Shown here: positions 46,240 through 52,832 of the stretch, piece after piece
How positions within the stretch are numbered: position 1 is the first letter of the stretch
How the letters are laid out: each line of letters opens with the position of its first letter
Assembly: GCF_902729435.1 (NCBI RefSeq)
Contig: NZ_CACVCG010000030.1
Coordinates: 29,162 to 93,161 of the forward strand
DNA: 64,000 nucleotides
Direction: 5' to 3'
Source: Magnetospirillum sp. UT-4
GTDB lineage: Bacteria; Pseudomonadota; Alphaproteobacteria; Rhodospirillales; Magnetospirillaceae
Program-made: the position numbers and the translations under genes
The notes under the pieces: model-generated
Database searches by the model: none
Told to the model about the DNA's origin: nothing
Seen by the model: only the letters and a program-made list of their open reading frames with translations

Positions 46240-47082
46240 ATGACCTCCGTTTCCGACTGCCCCGCCCACTACACCGCCAAGGACTTCAAGTCCGACGTCA
46301 AACCGGTGTGGTGCCCGGGCTGCGGCGATTTCGGCGTATTGTCGTCGATCACCAAGGCCTTCGCCGATCTCGGGCTCGAGCCGCACAAGACCTCGGTGGT
46401 GTCGGGCATCGGCTGCTCGTCGCGCATCCCGGCCTACACCACCACCTACGGCTTCCACTCCATCCACGGCCGCGCCCTGGTGGTGGGGGCCGGGCTGAAG
46501 CTGGCGCGGCCCGACCTCACCGTGCTGGTGGCCGGCGGCGACGGCGACGGCTTCTCCATCGGCGGCAACCACTTCCTGCACGCCTGCCGGCGCAACGTCG
46601 ATATGACCTATGTGGTGATGGACAACCGGGTCTACGGCATGACCAAGGGCCAGCCCAGCCCGACCACCGAGCCGGACTGGGACGCCTCGGCCATGGCCCC
46701 GCCGGGCGGCACCGGCATGACCCCGTTCAATCCGCTGGCCATCGCCCTGGCCGCCGGCGCCAATTTCGTGGCGCGGGCCTTCTCGGGCGACCCCAACGGC
46801 ACCGCCCGCACCATCGCCGAAGCCATCACCCATCCCGGCTTCTCGCTGGTGGTGGTGATGAGCCCCTGCATCACCTTCCGCGAGGAGCAGCGGGAGTGGA
46901 AGACTGTGGTCCGCCCGGCCCAGCTGGAGGCCACCACCGATCCCGCCCAGGCGGCCAAGCGGCTGATGACCGATGACGGCTTCAACATCGGCATCCTGTA
47001 CCAGGGCCACCGCCCGCCCTACATGCCCGAGCGCAAGGAGACCGCAGCCCTGGCCGATCTCGACCGGGAATTCGCGCTGTAG
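46240..47082 (+). CDS. korB: KorB, 2-oxoglutarate:ferredoxin oxidoreductase beta subunit
   Basis: 280 residues from ATG 46240, 3 nt after the korA stop. Cluster ligands are in WCPGCGDFG and the later SGIGCSSRIP; the TPP motif is GDGDGFSIGGNHFLHACRRN. MDNRVYGMTKGQPSPTT is typical of KorB. It binds TPP and one [4Fe-4S] cluster and works with KorA and a ferredoxin. Confidence 0.9.
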   Translation: MTSVSDCPAHYTAKDFKSDVKPVWCPGCGDFGVLSSITKAFADLGLEPHKTSVVSGIGCSSRIPAYTTTYGFHSIHGRALVVGAGLKLARPDLTVLVAGGDGDGFSIGGNHFLHACRRNVDMTYVVMDNRVYGMTKGQPSPTTEPDWDASAMAPPGGTGMTPFNPLAIALAAGANFVARAFSGDPNGTARTIAEAITHPGFSLVVVMSPCITFREEQREWKTVVRPAQLEATTDPAQAAKRLMTDDGFNIGILYQGHRPPYMPERKETAALADLDREFAL

Positions 47083-47188
47083 GGTCAAGCCGGCCCGCAA
47101 GCTTCATTCCTCCCACCATCGCTGCCCCCGGGGAACTCGGGGCGGTGGCGGCGCGTTCCGAAGGGAAACCACATCGGGGCTTTCCGCC

Positions 47189-47404
47189 ATGTCACCGCTG
47201 GCCGCCTTCCGCGTCCTCATCATCGCCCTTCCGCTGGCCGCCTGCGCCGGGTACGATGGTTATACCGGGGTCCCGGTTGGACCCCAGCAGGCCGAGATGC
47301 GCGAGCCCGGATACGGGCCGACCATCGGGTCGGACGGTTTCTACGACGGCGGCGTGTTCGACAGGGATGTCGAGCCTGCGACGCGCGCGCTGCCGTCCGA
47401 ATGA
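47189..47404 (+). CDS. Small lipoprotein, unknown function
   Basis: 71 residues from ATG 47189. The signal peptide ends in LPLAACAG, a lipobox with the acylated Cys near residue 18. The mature part, about 53 residues, is polar with Gly, Asp and Pro and shows no family. It is followed after 12 nt by a second, even smaller lipoprotein gene. Confidence 0.65.
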   Translation: MSPLAAFRVLIIALPLAACAGYDGYTGVPVGPQQAEMREPGYGPTIGSDGFYDGGVFDRDVEPATRALPSE

Positions 47405-47416
47405 GGGGAGACGACG

Positions 47417-47590
47417 ATGAAGGCATGGTTGGCGATGGCGGCGGTGGTGGCCCTGGCGGCCTGCTCGGCGCCCTACGAGACGGCACTGGACAGCCGGACC
47501 CTGATGCGCCCCGAACCGCCGGTGACCAAGGCCGATCTGGCGGCGCGCACGCCCTATGACAGCTCGACCTTCTTCCAGCGCAAGAACTAA
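47417..47590 (+). CDS. Very small lipoprotein, unknown function
   Basis: 57 residues, ATG 47417 to TAA 47590, with GAGGGGAGACGACG upstream. The signal peptide MKAWLAMAAVVALAACSAPY carries a LAAC lipobox with Cys near 16. The mature part has only about 40 residues. It is short enough to be missed by length-filtered gene calling, but its site, lipobox and 12-nt spacing to the previous lipoprotein gene support it. It overlaps the end of the convergent gene by 4 nt. Confidence 0.7.
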   Translation: MKAWLAMAAVVALAACSAPYETALDSRTLMRPEPPVTKADLAARTPYDSSTFFQRKN

Positions 47591-47919
47591 CCTTCGCGCC
47601 GCACCAGCCAGCGCACGGCGGCCGCCGTCCACGGCGCGATGAGGGTGGCGCGGCCGGCCTGGCCGCGTACGTTGTCCCAGGCCAACGGCAGCGCCCGGCC
47701 ATCCGGGTCGATGGCGGGGTCGAGGCCGATGATGGCCGCCACCGGCTGGCCATCGGCGCCGCGGACCACCTCGATCACCGTGCCGATGCGGCCCGAACGG
47801 GTGCCGTAGACCGCCATCCCGACCACCGTGTCGTACCAAGTGTCGCCGTCCGCTGTCGGCGCCTGTGCCGCCGCGGCCGCCGGCAGCAGGGCTATAACCA
47901 GATGCGCGATCCACTTCAT
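47587..47919 (-). CDS. Secreted protein with PRC-barrel-like segment
   Basis: 110 residues from ATG 47919. Signal peptide MKWIAHLVIALLPAAAAAQA. The mature part includes YGTRSGRIGTVIEVVRGADGQPVAAIIGLDP, which resembles a PRC-barrel strand pattern. The role is unknown. The gene is divergent from the TauE/SafE permease gene, with 143 bp between starts. Confidence 0.6.
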   Translation of the reverse strand: MKWIAHLVIALLPAAAAAQAPTADGDTWYDTVVGMAVYGTRSGRIGTVIEVVRGADGQPVAAIIGLDPAIDPDGRALPLAWDNVRGQAGRATLIAPWTAAAVRWLVRREG

Positions 47920-48062
47920 GGCGCCGTCTCCTTCCGCGTCCGGCTGCATATGGGCAGCGGGGCGAAGGCGGCAATCCGTCCGGAGGGCAGGCCGGGGCGT
48001 CGCAACACCCGCCCCCCTCGCCCATATGCAGGCCGAACGCATGTTCCCGCGGAGGCCGGCCC

Positions 48063-48977
48063 GTGCCCAGCATCTACCTGCCTATCGCCGGCGTGTCGGT
48101 GGACGTCTACACCCTGCTGCTGCTGGGGGGCGGCGTCGGGTTCCTGTCGGGCCTGTTCGGGGTCGGCGGCGGCTTCCTGCTGACGCCGTTCCTGATGTTC
48201 CTGGGAGTGCCGGCGGCGGTGGCGGTCTCCACCGGCGCCAATCAGGTGGTGGGCGCCAGCGTCTCGGGCCTGATCGCCCACTGGCGGCGGGGCAATGTGG
48301 ATTTTCGCATGGGCGGCGTGCTGCTGACCGGCGGGCTGGCCGGGTCGTCGCTGGGAGTGGTGCTGTTCGGATGGCTGCAGACCCTGGGTCAGGTCGATCT
48401 TGCCATCGCCCTGTCCTATGTCGTCTTCCTGGGCTTCGTCGGCATCGTCATGGCGGTGGAATCCCTGCGCGCCATGCAGCGCCAGGGGCGTGCCGTGCTG
48501 CCGCGCAAGCGCCATCGCCATCCGTGGCCGGCGCTGCCGCTGAAGATGCGGTTCCCGCGGTCCGGGCTCTACATCAGCGTGCTGATGCCGGCCGCCGTCG
48601 GGGTGGTGGGCGGCGTGCTGGCCGCCATCATGGGCGTCGGCGGCGGCTTCGTCATGGTGCCCCTGATGATCTACGTGCTGGAGATGCCGACCACGGTGGT
48701 GATCGGCACCTCGCTGTTCCAGATCATTTTCGTCACCGCCAACGTCACCATCCTGCAGGCGGTGCACACCCAGACGGTGGACGTGGTGCTGATGCTGACC
48801 CTGCTGGTGGGCGGCGTGGTCGGCGCCCAGATGGGAGCGCGCTTCGGCGCCCGCCTGAAGGGCGAGCAGTTGCGCCTGCTGCTGGCGATCGTGGTGCTGC
48901 TGGTGTGCGCCCGCCTGGCCCTGGATCTCGCGGTGACGCCCGTGGATCGCTTCGGCCTGGATGCGGTGATGGAGTGA
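48063..48977 (+). CDS. TauE/SafE-family membrane permease
   Basis: 304 residues, starting at a GTG (48063) after GCGGAGG. About eight membrane helices; the paired glycine-rich motifs GLFGVGGGFLLTPFLMFLG and AAIMGVGGGFVMVPLMI mark the internally repeated TauE/SafE fold. Members export or import sulfur compounds such as sulfite or sulfoacetate. It lies next to the sulfide-oxidation genes, which suits sulfite export, but substrate is not shown. Confidence 0.88.
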   Translation: MPSIYLPIAGVSVDVYTLLLLGGGVGFLSGLFGVGGGFLLTPFLMFLGVPAAVAVSTGANQVVGASVSGLIAHWRRGNVDFRMGGVLLTGGLAGSSLGVVLFGWLQTLGQVDLAIALSYVVFLGFVGIVMAVESLRAMQRQGRAVLPRKRHRHPWPALPLKMRFPRSGLYISVLMPAAVGVVGGVLAAIMGVGGGFVMVPLMIYVLEMPTTVVIGTSLFQIIFVTANVTILQAVHTQTVDVVLMLTLLVGGVVGAQMGARFGARLKGEQLRLLLAIVVLLVCARLALDLAVTPVDRFGLDAVME

Positions 48978-48987
48978 GAGCGGAACG

Positions 48988-49016
48988 CCCCCTCCCCGCG
49001 TCGTGCGGAGAGGGGG
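48988..49016 (+). terminator. Hairpin after the permease gene
   Basis: CCCCCTCCCCGC pairs with GCGGAGAGGGGG (one mismatch) over a 5-nt loop. It lies between the stop at 48977 and the convergent cytochrome gene stop at 49024. No T-tract follows. Confidence 0.5.
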
Positions 49017-49023
49017 ACTGGTC

Positions 49024-49626
49024 CTACAGGTCGTCCTTCGAGGACGGCAGCTTGTGCGCCACGCCCTTGTGGCAGCTGATGCAGGTCTTGTTCTCCAGCG
49101 CCGCCTCGGGGTGCTTGTTGCGGGCGGCGATGGTCTGCTTGCTGGTGTTCATCGAATCGAACGAATGGCAGTTGCGGCACTCGCGCGAATCGGTGGCGGC
49201 CATGTAGGCCCACACCCGCTCGGCCAGCTCGGGGCGCTTGGCCTCCAGCTTCTCGGGGGTGTCGATGGTGCCCTGGATCTCGGCGACGATGTCCTTGTAG
49301 GCCAGGAACTTGCGCACCAGCTTGGGCCCCAGGGCCTTAGGCACGTGGCAGTCCGAGCACTGGGCATGGGCGCCGCTGCGGTTGAGGTAGTGGATGCTCT
49401 CCTTGTACTCGGCATAGTTCTGCTTCATGGAATGGCACGAAATGCAGAACTCGGTCCGATTGGTCCACTCGATGGCGGTGACGAAGCCGGCCATGGTGAA
49501 CACGCCGACGACGACGCCGACCATGACGAACACGGCCTTGCGCCAGAACGCCCGGTGCGCGGAGCGCTTCAGGTGCCGCCCGGAGGCGGCACCCTCGGCA
49601 CCGTGGTCACCCTTCATCGCGCTCAT
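49024..49626 (-). CDS. NapC/NirT-type membrane-anchored tetraheme cytochrome c
   Basis: 200 residues from ATG 49626. One N-terminal membrane helix (about 31-52) is followed by a periplasmic part with four heme motifs: CISCH, CSDCH, CRNCH and CISCH. NapC/NirT proteins pass electrons between the quinone pool and periplasmic partners. The ATG overlaps the diheme cytochrome stop as ATGA, so they should be co-translated. Confidence 0.9.
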   Translation of the reverse strand: MSAMKGDHGAEGAASGRHLKRSAHRAFWRKAVFVMVGVVVGVFTMAGFVTAIEWTNRTEFCISCHSMKQNYAEYKESIHYLNRSGAHAQCSDCHVPKALGPKLVRKFLAYKDIVAEIQGTIDTPEKLEAKRPELAERVWAYMAATDSRECRNCHSFDSMNTSKQTIAARNKHPEAALENKTCISCHKGVAHKLPSSKDDL

Positions 49627-50306
49627 TTGGGCAGGGACGTGGTGTAGGCGACGATGTCGGCGGAGATGGCGTTGTCGAACGCGCGCAGCATCGGCATCGC
49701 CTCGGCCGGCTGGCCGTTCAGCGCCTTGTGGAGCATGGCTGCCGGGTATTCCGACGCCTGGCCCAGCGCCATGCCGGTGCTGACCTTGCGGCCGTCGGGG
49801 CCGTGGCAGACGCCGCACAGGGTGTTGTAGAACACCTCACCCTTGGCCGCGCTGCCCTTGGACTTGTTGGCGGCCAGGTCGATGTACTTGGACATGTCGA
49901 TCTGCCCCTTCGAGACGAACATGGCCAGATCGCCGGCGTCCTTGTCGCTCATCATCTCGGGGGTGTAGGCGTGGGTCTTGTCGCGCAGGATGGCGACGAT
50001 GGCGGCCTCGGGCTTGCCCTTGGCGCCGGTGATGCCCTTGATGCCGACCGACTTCTCGCCGGTGTAGTCCCAGCCGTGGCAGGCGGTGCAGCGCCACGAA
50101 TTCTTCTGGCCCTTGCCGCTGGCCGGATAGGACGGATGGGTGCTGTCGGGGCGGGTCTGCTTGGTCTCCTTGTACCAATTGTCGTACAGGCGACCGCCGC
50201 GGGCGATGGTCGATTCCATTTCAGCCGCAGTGGCGGGGACAACGGCCCAGCCGGCAACCAGCATCGCCACGAGGGCGGAGAACGAGATCAAACGACGCGC
50301 GAACAT
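49623..50306 (-). CDS. Diheme cytochrome c, periplasmic
   Basis: 227 residues from ATG 50306. Signal peptide MFARRLISFSALVAMLVAGW with a cut after ATA. Heme motifs are CTACH (near 95) and CGVCH (near 165). The C-terminal third looks like a class I cytochrome fold. It is coupled to the NapC-type gene and 224 nt downstream of fccB, and may receive electrons from the Fcc system. Confidence 0.85.
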   Translation of the reverse strand: MFARRLISFSALVAMLVAGWAVVPATAAEMESTIARGGRLYDNWYKETKQTRPDSTHPSYPASGKGQKNSWRCTACHGWDYTGEKSVGIKGITGAKGKPEAAIVAILRDKTHAYTPEMMSDKDAGDLAMFVSKGQIDMSKYIDLAANKSKGSAAKGEVFYNTLCGVCHGPDGRKVSTGMALGQASEYPAAMLHKALNGQPAEAMPMLRAFDNAISADIVAYTTSLPK

Positions 50307-50367
50307 GTGGACGTGTCCCCCTATTGACTGGGTCGAGAGCCTCCGGGCGGGTAAGCCCCACCTTCGG

Positions 50368-50389
50368 TTTGCATTCTCTAATATGCAAA
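50368..50389. promoter_or_regulatory. Operator-like inverted repeat before the diheme cytochrome gene
   Basis: TTTGCAT-TCTCTAAT-ATGCAAA: two perfect 7-bp arms with an 8-bp spacer, 62 bp upstream of the diheme cytochrome start. A related half, ATATGCGAAA, is about 55 bp further on. The size fits a dimeric regulator. The regulator is unknown. Confidence 0.5.
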
Positions 50390-50478
50390 TTTCCGCCTTC
50401 AGCCGCAAGTACGGATTTTGCCTTTGCCCCACTACCATATGCGAAACGGAAGGAAAGGAAAGCCAAGACAAACGAACG

Positions 50479-50502
50479 CCCGCCCCCCTTTCGGGAGGCG
50501 GG
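50479..50502 (-). terminator. Hairpin after fccB
   Basis: On the minus strand, CCCGCCTCCC-GAAA-GGGGGGCGGG, a 10-bp stem with a GNRA-type loop, 28 nt after the fccB stop. There is only a weak T-run, so termination is likely but may be partial, leaving the diheme cytochrome gene partly under fcc control. Confidence 0.55.
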
Positions 50503-50529
50503 ACGCCGCGCTTTTTATTGAAGATTTAT

Positions 50530-51804
50530 TTAGGCCCAGGTGTCCTGGCAGACGCTCTGGTACCAGCCATCCGCGTAGTCGGCTTCCTTCTTGCGGAACT
50601 GGTAGTTGGCGCCCATCGGGCTGACGCCGCCGGCACCCTTGACGCCGGCGATCTTGCCATCGGTCACCGCGAACACCGCCGCCACCGAGATGCCGTAATC
50701 GGCCGCCAGCAGCGAGTAGCAGGTGTTGATGGCCGAGAACTGCAGCGGCTTCTCGCCCTTGATCAGGGCGATGGCCGCGGCGGCCGCCACCTTGGCCTGG
50801 GACGAGGCGGAATAGCCGGACTTCGGCATCTCGCCGGCGATGCAGGCGTCGCCGATGACGTGGATGCCCTTGTGGATGGTCGATTCGAAGGTGTTCGGAT
50901 CGACCGGGCAGAAGCCGGACTTGTCGGTCAGGCCGGCGGTCTGGGCGATCGTCCCGGCCATCTGCGGCGGGATGATGTTGGCGACGTTGGGCTTGAACTT
51001 CTCGAAGTCGGTCTCGACCACGCCGGCCTTGGCATCGACCTTGGCCACCTTGCCGTTCTTGGCGGCGGGGACCCACTCGATGATGTCGTCGTAGAGCTTC
51101 TCCCAGCCTTCCTTGAACAGCTTGTCCTTGGCGAAGGCGTCCTTGGAATCCAGGATCAGCAGCTTCGACTTCGGCTTGTTCTTCTTCAGGTAGCCGGCGA
51201 TCAGGCTGGCGCGCTCGTACGGGCCGGGCGGGCAGCGGAACGGATTGCCGGGGGCCGAGATGACCACCAGGCCGCCGGCCGGCATGGCCTCCAGCTGCTT
51301 CTTCAGCAGGGCGGTCTGCGGACCGGCCTTCCAGGCGTGCGGCATGATCTGCGAGGCGGCCTCGTCATAGCCGGCGATGGCGTTCCACTTGAAGTCGATG
51401 CCGGGCGACAGGATCAGGCGGTCATACGCGAAGGTCTGGCCGCTCTTGGTCTTGACCACCTTGGCCACCGGATCGACGGCGACGACCATGTCGTTGAAGA
51501 CCTTGACGCCGTGCTTGTTCACCAGGGCATCGAACTTGCGCTCGATGTAGGACATGTCCTTCAGGCCGCCGATGACGGCGTTGGAGAAGGGGCAGGTGAA
51601 GTGGGACTTGTCGGCATCGATCAGGGTGACGTCGAAGCTGGGGTCGTAGCGCTTGACGTACTTGGCGGCGGTGGCGCCGCCGAAGCCGCCGCCGACCACC
51701 ACGACCTTGGGGCCGCTGGTGCAGGCGGACAGGGAGCCGGCCATGGTCACGGCGCCGGCGGCGCCGAGCAGACCATTGAAGGTCCTACGGGAAATGTTGG
51801 TCAT
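50530..51804 (-). CDS. fccB: FccB, flavocytochrome c sulfide dehydrogenase flavoprotein
   Basis: 424 residues from ATG 51804. A Tat-type signal (SRRTFNGLLGAAGA) leads into an FAD-binding Rossmann motif VVVGGGFGGATAAKYV. The family cysteine-bearing segments are FTCPFSNAVIGG and FRCPPGPYERAS. It oxidises sulfide in the periplasm and passes electrons to the cytochrome subunit encoded 15 nt upstream. The C-terminal FCSD domain is complete. Confidence 0.9.
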   Translation of the reverse strand: MTNISRRTFNGLLGAAGAVTMAGSLSACTSGPKVVVVGGGFGGATAAKYVKRYDPSFDVTLIDADKSHFTCPFSNAVIGGLKDMSYIERKFDALVNKHGVKVFNDMVVAVDPVAKVVKTKSGQTFAYDRLILSPGIDFKWNAIAGYDEAASQIMPHAWKAGPQTALLKKQLEAMPAGGLVVISAPGNPFRCPPGPYERASLIAGYLKKNKPKSKLLILDSKDAFAKDKLFKEGWEKLYDDIIEWVPAAKNGKVAKVDAKAGVVETDFEKFKPNVANIIPPQMAGTIAQTAGLTDKSGFCPVDPNTFESTIHKGIHVIGDACIAGEMPKSGYSASSQAKVAAAAAIALIKGEKPLQFSAINTCYSLLAADYGISVAAVFAVTDGKIAGVKGAGGVSPMGANYQFRKKEADYADGWYQSVCQDTWA

Positions 51805-51818
51805 GGGTCGGTCCCCCC

Positions 51819-52127
51819 TCACTTCTTGCGGCTGGCGTAGTAGACGGCGATGGCGTCGAGATCGGCATCGCTGTAGCCCTTGGCGATGCGATCCATCACG
51901 GTCGCCTCACGCGCGCCAGACTTGTACTCGCGCAGGAACTTCTTCAGCTCGTCCAACGACTTGGTCGAGAAGGCCGGCATGGCGCCGACACTGTGGCCGT
52001 CGGTGCCGTGGCAACCGGCGCAGGCATCGGCCATCACGGCGACGCGGTCGGCGGCGGACGCCGCCTGCGGGGCCATGGCGAGCCCGGCGGCAAGACAAAT
52101 TGCGAGCGTAGTGGGGATACCCCTCAT
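51819..52127 (-). CDS. fccA: Small monoheme cytochrome c (FccA-like)
   Basis: 102 residues from ATG 52127 (GGGAGGAC upstream). Signal peptide to about residue 25 (AASAAD), then a class I cytochrome with CAGCH and a downstream Met in VGAMPAFSTKSLDELKKFL. It is monoheme, whereas many FccA proteins are diheme. Position directly before fccB makes it the likely electron acceptor. Confidence 0.85.
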   Translation of the reverse strand: MRGIPTTLAICLAAGLAMAPQAASAADRVAVMADACAGCHGTDGHSVGAMPAFSTKSLDELKKFLREYKSGAREATVMDRIAKGYSDADLDAIAVYYASRKK

Positions 52128-52171
52128 GTCGTCGTCCTCCCTGGGGAACTTTTTTACGGTTATATTAGGGG

Positions 52172-52200
52172 AAACTACCAGCCGCTGCGGTCGTTGACAA
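52172..52200 (-). promoter_or_regulatory. Candidate promoter of fccAB
   Basis: On the minus strand TTGTCA (52195-52200), 17 bp, TAGTTT (52172-52177), about 45 bp before the fccA start. The -10 box is imperfect. Confidence 0.4.
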
Positions 52201-52221
52201 TAGCCAAACGGCACATACGAA

Positions 52222-52254
52222 CGGCACCCGCCGGCCCTTTGGCCGGGGATGCCG
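52222..52254 (-). terminator. Hairpin after the rhodanese gene
   Basis: CGGCATCCCCGGCC and GGCCGGCGGGTGCCG pair around a short loop on the minus strand, 27 nt after the rhodanese stop. No T-tract. Confidence 0.4.
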
Positions 52255-52280
52255 CTATGCTTGGCGAAGACTGGAAGCGG

Positions 52281-52640
52281 TCAGGCGGTGGGGCCGCCGA
52301 CGAACCTCCAGCCCATGATGCCGCCTTCCATGCGATGGATGTCGCCGCTGAAGCCGCTGGCCGCCAGCCGCGCCGCCGCCATGCCGCAGCGGGCGCCGGA
52401 GCGGCAGTGGATGACCAGCTTCTTGCCTTCCGGCACCACCGGAACCTTGGCCGGGTCGAAGGTCGACAGCGGCAGGTTGATGGCGCCGGGAATACGCTCG
52501 GCGGCGAACTCGCCCGCCTCGCGGACGTCGATCAGGACCGCCTCGCCGGCCTTGTGCCACTGCTTGATCTCGGCGGGCGAGACCATGCGCACGTTCTGCG
52601 GCTGGGGAGCGAACAGGTTGCCGAACAGCATGTTGAGCAT
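52281..52640 (-). CDS. Rhodanese-like sulfurtransferase
   Basis: 119 residues from ATG 52640. A single rhodanese domain with the active-site loop HCRSGARCGMAA, where the persulfide Cys is near residue 80. It can carry sulfane sulfur and lies upstream of fccAB on the same strand, so it may handle sulfur released during sulfide oxidation. This link is inference from position. Confidence 0.85.
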   Translation of the reverse strand: MLNMLFGNLFAPQPQNVRMVSPAEIKQWHKAGEAVLIDVREAGEFAAERIPGAINLPLSTFDPAKVPVVPEGKKLVIHCRSGARCGMAAARLAASGFSGDIHRMEGGIMGWRFVGGPTA

Positions 52641-52832
52641 CAACCAATCCCGTCAGGAGGGGGCCGAAAGGTACATTAGTCCATACTCATATATTATTCC
52701 GCCCCTGGATTTCAAGGGGTCCCTACCCCCTATTCGCGAAAGCGCATCCGCTTCATGCCTGCTTAAGGGCGCCGCCCCATGCTCCGGCTTCCCCCAATGG
52801 CGGGGGATTTCCGGAATGGAATGGAGGCGGGA

